From assembly GCF_004770145.1 (NCBI RefSeq), contig NZ_RQFW01000018.1, forward strand, positions 342,501 through 406,500: a DNA stretch of 64,000 nt, written 5' to 3'. Of the stretch, positions 8,550 through 18,026 are shown piece by piece; the first letter of the stretch is position 1, and each line of letters begins with the position of its first letter. Made by a program: the position numbers and the translations under genes. The DNA comes from Leptospira bourretii. Lineage in GTDB: Bacteria; Spirochaetota; Leptospiria; Leptospirales; Leptospiraceae. The notes under the pieces are model-generated. The model saw only the letters and a program-made list of their open reading frames with translations, was not told the DNA's origin and did no database searches.

Positions 8550-10766
8550 GTGACCCATCCAACATCTTTGGTAGCAAATTCTATGGATTCTCAATGGAAA
8601 CGTTTCTGGGAAACCGGCCTCTTCCCCTCACTTGAGTTTAGTCTTAGCCTATCCATTGGTTATGTACTTTCTCTATTTTTTTATGTAGCCGGATCTGAAC
8701 TTGCTCTTATCGATCGTACGGACACTGCGTACCCAGTGTTACAAATCCTTCTGATTATTTCCTTTGCAATCGGATTTATTTATAGGAAATACAAACAAAC
8801 GTTACCTTTCAGTTTGGCCTTAGCCCTTCTTGTGGTTGCCATCCTACAGATATTTTGGTTTTTACGAGCCAATTCAGCAGAGTTCCTAATCGATTATATC
8901 TTTTCCTTTGAATTGGTATTACTCAGTGGAGTTTTGTCAGCTTTTGCTGTCGGGATTTACGGCGGTTCTTTACGTGATTTTCGTTTTTTAAGTTTTGCAC
9001 TTGGTGTGACCGTGTTCACATTCTATTCACTCTTTGAGCCCAACCAAAACTACTCCATGAAAGTGCTGTTGGCTGTATTATATATTTTGTTATCCTTATA
9101 CCTACTGAGTACATTTGTACAAAGAAGCCCTTATTCCAGTAAGTTTTACAAAATTCGATCCAAAATCGGCAAACATCCGTTATTTGCGCCATTTTATAGA
9201 TCTGCACTTTCACTATTAATATCATATTGTATCTTACACTTATATTTTCAACCAGGGCCCAAAATACCACTCATCCTTTCTGTTTCTTTTTCAGTAATCT
9301 TTGGAAGAGTTTTATCTTTACTAGGTGGATTAAAAAAAGAAACCAAGGCAGTGTTTCTCATTGGAAGGGTAGCCCTTTTATTTGCTTTTTTCTTTTTTAT
9401 TTACCAGACATATTGGAGTTCTTTTTTTATCGCACTTTGTATCATCACAGGATCTATTGTTGGTTTTTTCAAACCTAACAAAACTCCATATAAAGAATAC
9501 CTATTGATTGGTTTTGAAACAAGTATTTACCTTGGTCTTTCCTTTTTATTATATTTCTGGAATTTACCAATGGGAATCCGAACCGTCTCAGCTTTGTTAT
9601 TCGTTCCTGTTTTAGTTTATCCTTATCTAATGCAGAAGCACATTGTACGTTTGCCAAGGATTATGATGTTGGCTGCCGCAACTTTAATCGTTTTACTTTT
9701 CTTTTCACCACCAACGATTAGGACGAGTTCCCCTTTTTCCAAAAAAGAAATTTTTGATCCGATTCCCTTTGCGATCACCAACATAACTTTTAATAAAAAA
9801 GATTATATTTATTATAAATCTGTATTACCGTTTGAATCGAATCCGTTTTTACCAAAACATTCCGAAATCAAGGATAAAACTGTGGTATTAGGCCTTAGTT
9901 CCAACCAATCACAAATTATCTCCTATATTGAAAGATTAAGTCAGGAACAACACCCATTTTTAATCCTCACAACGAGAAACAAATCCAATCAGTTCCATCA
10001 TATCAATGCGTTATCTCTCTTGAGTCGGAAATCTTATTGGAATTTTGATATTTATTATCCTAGTTATTTAGAATCAAAAATTGGATTTGCAAGTAGTTTA
10101 CCAGTAGATTGGAAGTTAAAATATTTTGCTGAAAAATTAGATAACGCAACAACCCAGGAAGTGGTGGCAGTCATTGATTCCGTTTTGAAATATTCATCCG
10201 GAGATTTAAGAAAAGATGCACTTGAGATTAAACATCTTTATTATGAATCCTTTGCAGAATACGCAAGATTTTACCACACAATAGGACAAAACAAACTAGC
10301 GCTAGATGCCATTGCAATCGCAAGAAAATTTGAACCTCCAAAACCAGATTTACTCAGAATTGCTTTTAATAGTTTAAAATTTACGACTCCAGAAGCTGAA
10401 TACATTCCTATTTTAGAAGACCTAAGTTTGGATGTTGAATTTCAGGAATTTGCTTGGAATTCGCTGATTCCGATGTTTGAATCTTTAGGAGATTGGGCCA
10501 ATGCACTCCGTACGATGAGTTCATTGGAACGTTTTTATCGCGTAAACAACCAAATTGACCAGGCCAATGAACTTGAGCTAGCGCGCGTTCGGTTGTTTAT
10601 AAACCAAGAAAATTGGAAAGAAGTAGAACCTATTATCAGCGCAAGGATCAGAGAAAATCCTGATTCTGTGATTTGGGAAAGACTTAAAAATGAAGTTATA
10701 GAAAAAAAAGATTCACTTAGAAGGTTGAGTGTACGACCTGATGTGAGAGAGGCAAGAATTCAATGA
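8550..10766 (+). CDS. Large polytopic membrane protein with soluble helical tail
   Basis: 738 residues from a GTG; an ATG at 8583 is an alternative and neither has a clear ribosome-binding site. Residues about 20-400 contain roughly a dozen hydrophobic helices. The remaining C-terminal half is soluble; from about residue 540 it is helical and TPR-like ('YHTIGQNKLALDAIAIARKF...', '...ALRTMSSLERFYRV...'). No named family is recognised. Its stop codon overlaps the start of motA by 4 bases, so the two are translationally coupled and may act together at the membrane. Confidence 0.75.
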   Translation: MTHPTSLVANSMDSQWKRFWETGLFPSLEFSLSLSIGYVLSLFFYVAGSELALIDRTDTAYPVLQILLIISFAIGFIYRKYKQTLPFSLALALLVVAILQIFWFLRANSAEFLIDYIFSFELVLLSGVLSAFAVGIYGGSLRDFRFLSFALGVTVFTFYSLFEPNQNYSMKVLLAVLYILLSLYLLSTFVQRSPYSSKFYKIRSKIGKHPLFAPFYRSALSLLISYCILHLYFQPGPKIPLILSVSFSVIFGRVLSLLGGLKKETKAVFLIGRVALLFAFFFFIYQTYWSSFFIALCIITGSIVGFFKPNKTPYKEYLLIGFETSIYLGLSFLLYFWNLPMGIRTVSALLFVPVLVYPYLMQKHIVRLPRIMMLAAATLIVLLFFSPPTIRTSSPFSKKEIFDPIPFAITNITFNKKDYIYYKSVLPFESNPFLPKHSEIKDKTVVLGLSSNQSQIISYIERLSQEQHPFLILTTRNKSNQFHHINALSLLSRKSYWNFDIYYPSYLESKIGFASSLPVDWKLKYFAEKLDNATTQEVVAVIDSVLKYSSGDLRKDALEIKHLYYESFAEYARFYHTIGQNKLALDAIAIARKFEPPKPDLLRIAFNSLKFTTPEAEYIPILEDLSLDVEFQEFAWNSLIPMFESLGDWANALRTMSSLERFYRVNNQIDQANELELARVRLFINQENWKEVEPIISARIRENPDSVIWERLKNEVIEKKDSLRRLSVRPDVREARIQ

Positions 10767-11503
10767 TCCATTCTACACTACTCGGAATCCTCGCAGCCGT
10801 TTTATCGGTGTTTGTTGCAATATTAATCGAAGGTGCATCACTAAGATCTTTTTTCCATCTTCCAGCCATGTTACTAATCGTAGGTGGAACGTTAGGTGCA
10901 ACATTTGCATCCTATTCCATTTCCCAAGTAACGAAGGCGGTAAGAGATACAAGGTTTGCTCTTTCACGAAAAAAGGAAAGAGATCTCAAACTTGTATTTT
11001 TTCGATTTTGGGAAAAAGCCAGAAAAGATGGTCTATTGTCTTTAGAAGATGAAGCAAAAAAATTAGATAATCCATTTTTACAGAAAGGGATTCAACTGAT
11101 TGTAGATGGCTCAGATCCAAGAACCATTGAAGAAATTTTATGGGAAGCGCACGAAGAAGAAGAAAAGAATGATATGAAATCAGCGAAAGTTTTTGAAACA
11201 GCAGCAGGTTTTTCTCCCACAGTCGGAATCATTGGAACTGTATTAGGACTTGTCACCGTTCTCGAAAATTTAGATGGTGGAACGAAAGTTCTGGGACAAG
11301 GGATTGCAACAGCCTTCATTGCCACCTTTTATGGGATCTCATTTGCAAACTTAATTTTACTCCCCATTTCAAACCAACTCAAAGTTGTCGCCAAACGCGA
11401 GAGTAACGAACGACAAGCCATCATGAGAGGAATATTATCTTTACAATCTGGCGAAAATCGTAGGATCCTCGCAGAACGAATTGATCCATTTGTTAAATAT
11501 TAA
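10763..11503 (+). CDS. motA: MotA-type flagellar stator / proton channel subunit
   Basis: 246 residues with the MotA plan: two N-terminal helices including 'LPAMLLIVGGTLGATFASYS', a long charged cytoplasmic domain, then 'SPTVGIIGTVLGLVTVLENL' and 'GIATAFIATFYGISFANLILLP' helices (about 150-210). MotA with MotB converts ion flow into flagellar torque. No motB follows: the next gene is on the other strand. The gene is instead coupled to the large membrane protein upstream. It could therefore be a second, dedicated stator or a MotA-like energiser of another complex. Confidence 0.85.
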   Translation: MIHSTLLGILAAVLSVFVAILIEGASLRSFFHLPAMLLIVGGTLGATFASYSISQVTKAVRDTRFALSRKKERDLKLVFFRFWEKARKDGLLSLEDEAKKLDNPFLQKGIQLIVDGSDPRTIEEILWEAHEEEEKNDMKSAKVFETAAGFSPTVGIIGTVLGLVTVLENLDGGTKVLGQGIATAFIATFYGISFANLILLPISNQLKVVAKRESNERQAIMRGILSLQSGENRRILAERIDPFVKY

Positions 11504-11506
11504 TTG

Positions 11507-12496
11507 TTAATTTTTGGAATCTGGTTTGATGCAGAACAACTGATGAATTTTTTCATCACGAAAGTCTGCTGGAATCGATTCCTTGGTTCGATTGATACAA
11601 AGAAAACCCCGTTCGTTCCACTCTTCATCCACAACATCCATTTTGAATTTTCTAAAATTGGTAGAAAACCAAATCTCACCATTATCAGAAAGAAATTTTG
11701 TTAATAATAACAAAAGTAGGTTTCTATGTTTTGTTTGGACGTCCCACTCTTCTCGCATTTTTTTACTATTGGAAAAAGTTGGAGGATCCAAGAAAATTAA
11801 ATCATAACGTTCCCTATTTGGATTTTTGGTTTCTTCTTCGATCCATTGCAAAATATCTGCATTGACTATTTGATGATTTGTCGACTTAAAACCATTGTGT
11901 ACGAGATTTTTTAAAGCCCAATCACAATAAGTTTTGGAGAGATCCACACTTTTGGTTTTTTTAGCACCACCTGACGCAGCGTAAACGGAGAATGCACCAG
12001 TATAAGAAAATAAATTTAATACTGATTTTCCCTGTGAAGTTTTTCTGATCCAATCTCTTGTGATACGATGATCCAAAAAAAGACCTGTGTCTAAATAATC
12101 AGATAGATTGATACGAAATTCTAAATTTGATTCCTTTACCCATTCAAAATTTCCTTCGATGGCTAATTTGTCGTATTGGTCTGAGCCTTTTTGTTTTTTA
12201 CGTCGTTTTAAATACAGTTCTCCTTCGGCGATTTGGAATACATCTCTTACAATTGTTGCAATTCTATCGAAACGATCATCATGACCTTCTTCGGCTTGAA
12301 AACGTAAAGAACTTTTGTCATATAATACCAATCCGCTGGGATACCGATCCAAAATACATGGTATTTGTGGAATGTCTTCAGAATAGATACGATAACATTC
12401 AATCGACTCTCTTTTTGCCCATTTTTCGCGTTCCTTCTTTAATTTGCGAAGGCGATTTTCAAACATGGTAAGGGCACCAAATCCCCGTTCGGTCAT
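11507..12496 (-). CDS. Class I SAM-dependent rRNA methyltransferase (RlmI/RlmK-like)
   Basis: 329 residues from the ATG at 12496, which has AAGGAAA at good spacing. The longer frame to 12610 reads through the dispersed repeat and is unlikely to be translated. Motifs: 'GKSVLNLFSYTGAFSVYAASGGA' (SAM binding), 'SVDLSKTYCDWALKN', and 'YDLIFLDPPTFSNSKKM' (catalytic D/N-PP-x-F). These match the large-subunit 23S rRNA cytosine C5 methyltransferase family, though the target base cannot be read from sequence. Confidence 0.85.
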   Translation of the reverse strand: MTERGFGALTMFENRLRKLKKEREKWAKRESIECYRIYSEDIPQIPCILDRYPSGLVLYDKSSLRFQAEEGHDDRFDRIATIVRDVFQIAEGELYLKRRKKQKGSDQYDKLAIEGNFEWVKESNLEFRINLSDYLDTGLFLDHRITRDWIRKTSQGKSVLNLFSYTGAFSVYAASGGAKKTKSVDLSKTYCDWALKNLVHNGFKSTNHQIVNADILQWIEEETKNPNRERYDLIFLDPPTFSNSKKMREEWDVQTKHRNLLLLLLTKFLSDNGEIWFSTNFRKFKMDVVDEEWNERGFLCINRTKESIPADFRDEKIHQLFCIKPDSKN

Positions 12497-12536
12497 GTAT
12501 TTTCCTTTTTGGGCAGGTTGGGATTTTTGGGTAGAT

Positions 12537-12585
12537 CTCCCCGCCCTATTGAGACTGGGTGGGGTTATCCACCCGCCACCCAATA
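12537..12585 (-). repeat. GC-rich dispersed repeat, copy B
   Basis: On the minus strand it reads TATTGGGTGGCGGGTGG, ATAACCCCACCCA, then AGGGCGGGGA, matching copies A and C. It sits between the divergent methyltransferase and RNase HI genes. It generates a spurious in-frame N-terminal extension of the methyltransferase gene. Upstream it has GTGGTAAACGGAGCG, parallel to GTGGTAGAAGGGACT at copy A. Confidence 0.85.
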
Positions 12586-12706
12586 CGCTCCGTTTACCAC
12601 GACACGGCAAAAAAGTCCTTCATAAATCAGAATCCAAAAGATTTTTTTATGATCAGTTCATGTTTTTGATTGGTGAGGATTGAATACGCAGAAAAGACTG
12701 TCGGCT

Positions 12707-13120
12707 ATGTCGACAAAAGATACCACCTTCATTTACTGTGACGGTAGTTCCCGCGGAAATCCAGGACCTGCTGCGATCGGTGTTTCATTTCAAAACAATG
12801 ATGGAGTCGAATTTTTTTTTCTTTCTGAAAAAATCGGAAACGCAACAAACAATGTAGCAGAATGGCAAGCTTTATATCGAGGGATGGAAGAAGCCATCAA
12901 CCAAAATCTTCAAAAAATTCGATTTCGTTTGGATTCGGAACTTGTCGTTAAACAGATGAAAGGCGAATACAAAGTAAAAAACAAAGACTTACTTGTTTTT
13001 AAAAACAAATGTGATTCTTTAAAATCATCTTTCCAAAACTTTGAAATTCAATACATCCCTCGAGAACAAAACTCTCGAGCTGACCAATTAGCAAACCTAG
13101 CCCAAGACAAAAAGGATTGA
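12707..13120 (+). CDS. rnhA: Ribonuclease HI family protein
   Basis: 137 residues. The four acidic residues of the RNase H fold are all visible: Asp in 'YCDGSSRGNPGP', Glu in 'NVAEWQAL', Asp in 'RLDSELVVKQM' and Asp in 'NSRADQLAN'. The enzyme cleaves RNA in RNA-DNA hybrids. It lacks the basic protrusion of E. coli RNase HI and so resembles the shorter HI subtype. I start at the ATG at 12707, just before the first strand; a TTG at 12680 is possible. It heads a plus-strand cluster. Confidence 0.88.
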   Translation: MSTKDTTFIYCDGSSRGNPGPAAIGVSFQNNDGVEFFFLSEKIGNATNNVAEWQALYRGMEEAINQNLQKIRFRLDSELVVKQMKGEYKVKNKDLLVFKNKCDSLKSSFQNFEIQYIPREQNSRADQLANLAQDKKD

Positions 13121-13122
13121 TT

Positions 13123-13482
13123 GTGAAGTTTTGTTTTTATCTTCTATTCTGTTTTTTTTTGATCACAACCTTTGCCCATTGCAAAAAGTCAGCCACAAAA
13201 CAGTTGGATGAACTTTTAGAAACCGGTTCACACTTCCAATCAGCAACCTTTTGTGAGAAAAACAAAACATTACTTACAGAAAGAAAAGAAGATTGTGAAA
13301 AAGTGACACATCTGGCCAAAGAAGAAATCGATTCCATTCTCAACCGAAAATTGGATTTAGGTATTGCTCCTGTCATTGTTGAAAAAAACAAGGGAAAGGA
13401 AATTGAGGAGTTCTTACAAGTCCACACTCGGATGGGAATTCGTTATTGGGAAATCTGGAAAGCAAACGTGATTTTAGAATAG
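13123..13482 (+). CDS. Small putative lipoprotein
   Basis: About 119 residues from a GTG with AGGA six bases before it. A very hydrophobic signal (residues 3-16) ends at Cys20 in 'TTFAHC', a loose spirochaetal lipobox. The mature part is highly charged with several cysteines (for example 'ATFCEKNK' and 'KEDCEKV'). No family is recognised. It starts two bases after the rnhA stop codon, so it is co-transcribed. Confidence 0.65.
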   Translation: MKFCFYLLFCFFLITTFAHCKKSATKQLDELLETGSHFQSATFCEKNKTLLTERKEDCEKVTHLAKEEIDSILNRKLDLGIAPVIVEKNKGKEIEEFLQVHTRMGIRYWEIWKANVILE

Positions 13483-13514
13483 ACAATCTTCGCCCATCAC
13501 AGGATAAACAAATC

Positions 13515-13937
13515 ATGGCCGGAGATCCTTCCCAAATACTAAAAAAAATCGGACTAAAAGTAACGAAAAATCGTGAACAAGTTCTATCCATTCTACAAGG
13601 ATCCCCTAGGCCCCTAAACCACCAAGAAATCATGGAAAAACTCCCCAAAGAGGAGTCTTGGGACAGAGTGACCATCTACAGAGCCTTATCTGATTTAGAA
13701 GAAAAAAACCTACTAAACTCCCTTCATTCCACAGATCGCGTCACCTATTTCGAGTTAAAGTCTGATGGAAATCATATTGTTTCTGCAGCACATGGACATT
13801 TGATTTGTAATGTTTGTGGTAAAATTGAATGTATTGATGATCCTTGGAATGGAATTCCTTCCGCCAAACAGTTAAAAGGTTTTTCTACCGAATCGGTTGA
13901 AATCGTTTTTAGAGGCAAGTGTAGAAATTGCCAATAG
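13515..13937 (+). CDS. Fur-family metal/peroxide-responsive regulator
   Basis: 140 residues. An N-terminal winged helix ('GLKVTKNREQVLSIL', 'LNHQEIMEKL', 'WDRVTIYRALSDLEEKNLL') precedes a dimerisation domain with 'HGHLICNVCGKIECID' and a final 'CRNC', giving two CxxC pairs that form the structural zinc site. Fur, Zur and PerR share this plan; which metal it senses cannot be read here. The ATG at 13515 has an AGGA ten bases upstream; an ATG at 13446 would overlap the preceding gene. The end overlaps the next gene by 10 bases. Confidence 0.85.
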   Translation: MAGDPSQILKKIGLKVTKNREQVLSILQGSPRPLNHQEIMEKLPKEESWDRVTIYRALSDLEEKNLLNSLHSTDRVTYFELKSDGNHIVSAAHGHLICNVCGKIECIDDPWNGIPSAKQLKGFSTESVEIVFRGKCRNCQ

Positions 13938-15214
13938 ATCCGCAAATCTTAATCCCCAAAAACAACTTAAACCACCTATTACAAATTGATTCTGCTCTGA
14001 AAGGAGCGGGATTTGAATGTTTTCTTGTCGGAGGTTCAGTCAGGGATTTGGTCATGGGTAAAATTCCGAAAGAATACGATCTAACAACAAATGCTGAACC
14101 GAAACAAGTCAAACGTCTATTTCGAACAGTTATCGACACCGGAATCGAACACGGCACTGTAACGGTTGTTTTAGATAAAGTTCATTACGAAGTTACAACC
14201 TATCGCATTGACAAAGATTATACAGATGGTAGAAGGCCTGACCATGTAGAATTTGGAACCACATTATCAGAAGATCTAAAACGTCGAGATTTTACAATGA
14301 ATGCCTTGGCATTTGATTTAACAACGGGCCTTCTTGTTGATGAACACTCCGGTCAGAAAGACATCCAAGAACGGACAATTCGTACAATTGGAAACCCAAT
14401 CAAACGATTTTCAGAAGATGGATTACGACCCATTCGGGCATTACGATTTGCTAGTACATTGGATTTTGAAATCGAACTGGAAACAAAAAAAGCAATTCAT
14501 GAAACAAAACAAATCACAAAAAAAATATCTTTAGAACGTTTTCAAGATGAAATTCTAAAATCTTTTTTAGGCCAAAACCCTTCTCGAATGATCCAACTTC
14601 TTGCCGAAGAAGGTATCTTTCAAATTTTTCTTCCAAGTCTTCCCTCTGAATTAAATCCTCAAAAAAATATCTTAGAAAAACTCAACCAAACATCCAAAGA
14701 GATCATCGGACTCCAATTGGCATTGGCTTTTTATTCTTTCCTTGCGGATACTACTTCAAAAGAATTAGAAACAATTTTACGAACCTTGAAGTTTTCTGGC
14801 CAAAACACCAAAGACTGCTTATTGTTCTTTGATTTTATTTGCAAATGGGAATCAATTCTAAAAGAAACCAATATAAATGAATTTTCGTTAAAGAAAGAAT
14901 ATTTAGCGCCCGTTAAACGACATTTCCAAACTAGATTTAAAATCGATAGAGAATTCATTCTCAAACTGACTCCCATTTTTGGAGAAACGACAACGCAACT
15001 AGTTCAAATTTGGGAAGAAGAACCCCCGCTTCTTCTAACGGATATGAAACTGAACGGCAATCACCTTACCGAATCCTTCCCTGACCTGGCAAAAACGCAT
15101 TATGGGACAGTCTTAAATCACCTCTTGGACCTTGTCCTACACTCGCCTAAAGAAAATGAATATTCAAGACTATTGCGTCACTCTGCTCAATTTATAAGCA
15201 ATCTGATCAAATAA
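13928..15214 (+). CDS. CCA tRNA nucleotidyltransferase / poly(A) polymerase family
   Basis: 428 residues from a TTG overlapping the Fur-family stop. The class II nucleotidyltransferase head is clear: 'FLVGGSVRDLVMGKIPKEYDLTTNA' with the DxT/D-type metal site (about 33-58), 'GTVTVV', 'YEVTTYR', 'RRDFTMNALAFD', and 'FSEDGLRPIRALRFAS' (about 160-175). The helical tail completes the RNA-binding part. The family adds CCA to tRNA 3' ends or poly(A) tails to RNA; I favour CCA addition because no second such gene is in the window to compare. Confidence 0.88.
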   Translation: MPIDPQILIPKNNLNHLLQIDSALKGAGFECFLVGGSVRDLVMGKIPKEYDLTTNAEPKQVKRLFRTVIDTGIEHGTVTVVLDKVHYEVTTYRIDKDYTDGRRPDHVEFGTTLSEDLKRRDFTMNALAFDLTTGLLVDEHSGQKDIQERTIRTIGNPIKRFSEDGLRPIRALRFASTLDFEIELETKKAIHETKQITKKISLERFQDEILKSFLGQNPSRMIQLLAEEGIFQIFLPSLPSELNPQKNILEKLNQTSKEIIGLQLALAFYSFLADTTSKELETILRTLKFSGQNTKDCLLFFDFICKWESILKETNINEFSLKKEYLAPVKRHFQTRFKIDREFILKLTPIFGETTTQLVQIWEEEPPLLLTDMKLNGNHLTESFPDLAKTHYGTVLNHLLDLVLHSPKENEYSRLLRHSAQFISNLIK

Positions 15215-15357
15215 ATCCGAAATCCGCTCCCATTTGCTTTCTTTTTTGTTCTTTTATTAATCAAAAATTTATTTTTTTTTCGAAAGAACCCATTCAAATA
15301 CAGTGTTTCTCTTTTTTTCTCCTGAGACCTGGCCGAATTTTCGCCAACCTGGTACAC

Positions 15358-15374
15358 AACTTGCACAACAAGTT
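15358..15374. promoter_or_regulatory. Inverted repeat in the porin leader
   Basis: AACTTG-CACAA-CAAGTT, perfect six-base arms, 20 bases before the ATG and just before the ribosome-binding site AGGAG. It could be an operator or a small leader hairpin affecting porin translation. The preceding 100 bases are AT-rich. Confidence 0.4.
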
Positions 15375-15393
15375 CACATAGGAGAAATGGTAA

Positions 15394-16908
15394 ATGAGAA
15401 ATAAATACACTCTGTTGGCAACGATCGTTGCTACCTTATTTTCCCAAGCTTCCCTTTTTGCTCAGGATAAAAAGGAAAAGGATAAGTCTTGGTATGAGTT
15501 GGTAAATTTTTCCGGATATGTGGATGTATACTATAACTATACTACAAACAACCGGCAAGGTGCTACACAAGATACAGCGGGAACTTTCCACACTTACAAC
15601 AAGCAGTTTGCTGTGAATGCAGTTAAACTTTCTATGGAGAAGTTGGCGGATAAGGAAAGTCCATGGGGTTTCCGTTTGGATATGCAAAACGGACAAAACA
15701 ACATGTATCAAGAACGTCCGTATCAAACAACTAACTCTCTTCATAACATGCAGTTGTTACAACAAGCTTATGTTTCAGCATACTTCCCAGTATTCAAAGG
15801 GTTGACAGTTGACGTAGGTAAGATGGCAACACATATCGGATTGGAACTTCTTGACTCAAAGGATAACATCGCTTACACGATTGGTTATGTGTTCTTTAAC
15901 ACAATCCCATTTATCCATACCGGTGCAAGAGCAAACCTCCAAATTAACGACAGACTATCCACTGGTCTTTATCTTTATAACAGTGCGCAAGGAACTGGTT
16001 ATACTGGAAATGGTCAACAATTTGGATACGTTGGCGTAACTCCTTACGGAGATGCTGCTGGTGGATCAAGTTTAACTAGCACACAACAACATGCTTATGC
16101 TGATGGTCCAAACCCTACAAGAGCGATTGGAACACAAGTAAAGTATGATGTAGTACCTGATAAATTCCAGGTTGTTTGGAACACATTGCAAGCGAATGAT
16201 AACATCAAAGGTAGACAAGACAACTCCCTTTACTATCTAGAGCAAGCAACTGGAACTTCATTCCCTAAACAATCAGCTTTCAAAACTGACCATTGGATGA
16301 TTCAAAACTTGATTTTGATCTTCAAACCAACTGATAAATTGACTACCATCTTTGACTATACTTACGGTGAAAGAACTGGTCAAACAAATACAGCTGCGTT
16401 TGGATACGAAGCATCTGGAATCACCAAGGCAAAGTTAGATGCTGCTATGCCAGGATTAGTTCCTGATTTAGATCCAGGATTAGTGGCTGCAGGTTTTACA
16501 AAAGATACAAGTTTCTCTCGTGAAAATAGAATTAAACGAGTTTATCAAACATACCAAGTGCAAGCGAAGTATCAATTTACTAACCTCTTCGCTCTCGGTT
16601 TCCGTTTTGAGTATCTTGATGACAAACGCTACGGTGGATCACTTGTTGTGAACCCTCCTCTATTTGCAGTAACACCTGCAGACAGATATGACCTCAAGTT
16701 CCAAGACTCAATCGGTGCAAGAGCAGTTAGTAACTACGGGCAAATCAAAACCCTTACTTTCACACCTACTTTTGACTTAACAGAAAACCTCCAAGTAAAA
16801 GTAGACTTAAGAAGAGACTGGGGTCCAGGTCAACAATTCGTAGATACTTCCGGAAGACCAGCTTCCCACCAAAATGGTATTATCGTCGGTATGGTAGCAA
16901 AATTCTAA
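15394..16908 (+). CDS. OmpL-like beta-barrel porin (BBP2 family)
   Basis: 504 residues. A signal peptide ending near 'SLFAQ' (residue 23) is followed by alternating, aromatic-rich strands from start to end. Typical BBP2 blocks include 'FSGYVDVYYNY', 'QLLQQAYVSAYFPV', 'VDVGKMATHIGLEL', 'YTIGYVFFNTIPFIHTGARA' and a terminal aromatic strand 'NGIIVGMVAKF' expected to be recognised by BamA. The family forms outer-membrane channels in many bacteria. A strong GGAG ribosome site lies 10 bases before the ATG. It is followed 11 bases on by a lipoprotein gene, probably co-transcribed. Confidence 0.85.
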   Translation: MRNKYTLLATIVATLFSQASLFAQDKKEKDKSWYELVNFSGYVDVYYNYTTNNRQGATQDTAGTFHTYNKQFAVNAVKLSMEKLADKESPWGFRLDMQNGQNNMYQERPYQTTNSLHNMQLLQQAYVSAYFPVFKGLTVDVGKMATHIGLELLDSKDNIAYTIGYVFFNTIPFIHTGARANLQINDRLSTGLYLYNSAQGTGYTGNGQQFGYVGVTPYGDAAGGSSLTSTQQHAYADGPNPTRAIGTQVKYDVVPDKFQVVWNTLQANDNIKGRQDNSLYYLEQATGTSFPKQSAFKTDHWMIQNLILIFKPTDKLTTIFDYTYGERTGQTNTAAFGYEASGITKAKLDAAMPGLVPDLDPGLVAAGFTKDTSFSRENRIKRVYQTYQVQAKYQFTNLFALGFRFEYLDDKRYGGSLVVNPPLFAVTPADRYDLKFQDSIGARAVSNYGQIKTLTFTPTFDLTENLQVKVDLRRDWGPGQQFVDTSGRPASHQNGIIVGMVAKF

Positions 16909-16918
16909 GGAGAAAACG

Positions 16919-17383
16919 ATGAAAAAGAATATGAAATCCTTTAAATCTGGTCTAGCAGGTATCTCTTTAGCACTTCTTTTAGTAGCTGGCTTTGTTGGCT
17001 GCACAGAGTCTGGTGCTAAAAAAGAAGATAACCCGACTGCTTTACTTTATTTGGTGAACAACTCTGCCGGTCTTAATGATGTTCAGAGCGCTTGTGTAAT
17101 TGCTTATACAGCTGCGAACTCTTGCGTTGGAGGAAAAGAATACTTTAACGCTGGAATTGGTTGCTCTCTAACAAAATTGGAAGGTAAAACAACAGATGAT
17201 TTGAATGCTTTAAAAGAATGTGTTCTTAAAAAAGTAAATGATCCTGTTCAACCATGTAACTTACCTCAGTTTACATATGGCCTTGCGCAACAAGCCCTTG
17301 CTGGTGCTTTTGCAGCTTGTAACGCTTCGTATACAACAGCTGCCGGAACAACGGTAGATTTGACTGGATACTTAGTATACTAA
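16919..17383 (+). CDS. Cysteine-rich lipoprotein
   Basis: 154 residues with a signal ending at lipobox 'GFVGC' (Cys28). The mature part has at least six further cysteines ('QSACVIAY', 'ANSCVGG', 'GIGCSLT', 'KECVLKK', 'QPCNLPQ', 'AACNASY'), suggesting disulfides in the periplasm or at the surface. No family is recognised. It follows the porin gene by 11 bases with GGAG at the ribosome site, and a strong terminator follows, so porin and lipoprotein form a two-gene unit. Confidence 0.75.
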   Translation: MKKNMKSFKSGLAGISLALLLVAGFVGCTESGAKKEDNPTALLYLVNNSAGLNDVQSACVIAYTAANSCVGGKEYFNAGIGCSLTKLEGKTTDDLNALKECVLKKVNDPVQPCNLPQFTYGLAQQALAGAFAACNASYTTAAGTTVDLTGYLVY

Positions 17384-17393
17384 CAAAACTTAG

Positions 17394-17421
17394 GTCAGGA
17401 GATAATCTCTCCTGACTATTT
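17394..17421 (+). terminator. Rho-independent terminator of the porin-lipoprotein operon
   Basis: Perfect nine-base stem GTCAGGAGA (17394-17402) and TCTCCTGAC (17408-17416) with loop TAATC, followed by TATTTTTA. It starts ten bases after the lipoprotein stop. Confidence 0.88.
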
Positions 17422-17465
17422 TTATTCCATTTTGAATTCGAAACAATCCAACAAAAAAGAAAGTA

Positions 17466-17924
17466 TTATGGCTTTTTATATTCCACTCTTTCCACAAAGG
17501 ATCTTCGAAAGATCACTGTAATTTCCTTATCAGGAAGAGAATCTCCGGAATATTTACTAATCGGCCTTCTATAAACCCAATACTCTCGATCTCCACCACG
17601 TTTAACTTCATCTGGATCACCAATATACTCGCGAACAAAATTTCCATTTTTACCTGGTAATGTGTCTTTGATTTCTTTTCGAAGTTTCATACCAGCAAGT
17701 TGTTCTGCTGTTAGTTGAGCCAAAACTTCTTCCCGTTTTTCATCTTCGGATTGGATGTCTTTTGCCGATTTGGACATAAATTCTCGACATTTGGTTTCGT
17801 CTTGAAATGTCTTCATACAATTTTCAAAAAGACTTTCTTGGTTTTTAACTTCTAATGTGCGAGCACATGAAGCAGTAACGAACAATACAATTAATACTAA
17901 GGATCTGTTCACAAACCCTCCCAT
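17466..17924 (-). CDS. Putative lipoprotein
   Basis: 152 residues with signal and lipobox 'VTASC' (Cys20). The mature part is charged; a segment 'NGNFVREYIGDPDEVKRGGDREYWVYRRP' near residues 95-125 resembles small outer-membrane-assembly lipoproteins of the BamE/SmpA type, where a conserved 'G.P......g...W.Y' pattern occurs. That comparison is tentative. It is convergent with the porin operon. Confidence 0.6.
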   Translation of the reverse strand: MGGFVNRSLVLIVLFVTASCARTLEVKNQESLFENCMKTFQDETKCREFMSKSAKDIQSEDEKREEVLAQLTAEQLAGMKLRKEIKDTLPGKNGNFVREYIGDPDEVKRGGDREYWVYRRPISKYSGDSLPDKEITVIFRRSFVERVEYKKP

Positions 17925-18026
17925 TCTTACGCCTATAAAATTAAATGATTGATTTATTGAAAATCAATTATCGTTAGAAGTTAAGTGGAATTTTATTTCG
18001 TCCACTTTAGGAAGATATACAGTTTT

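Noticed and set aside
12497..12610. Longer N-terminus for the rRNA methyltransferase
   Set aside because: The added residues are a translation of the dispersed repeat, and the ATG at 12496 has a proper ribosome site.
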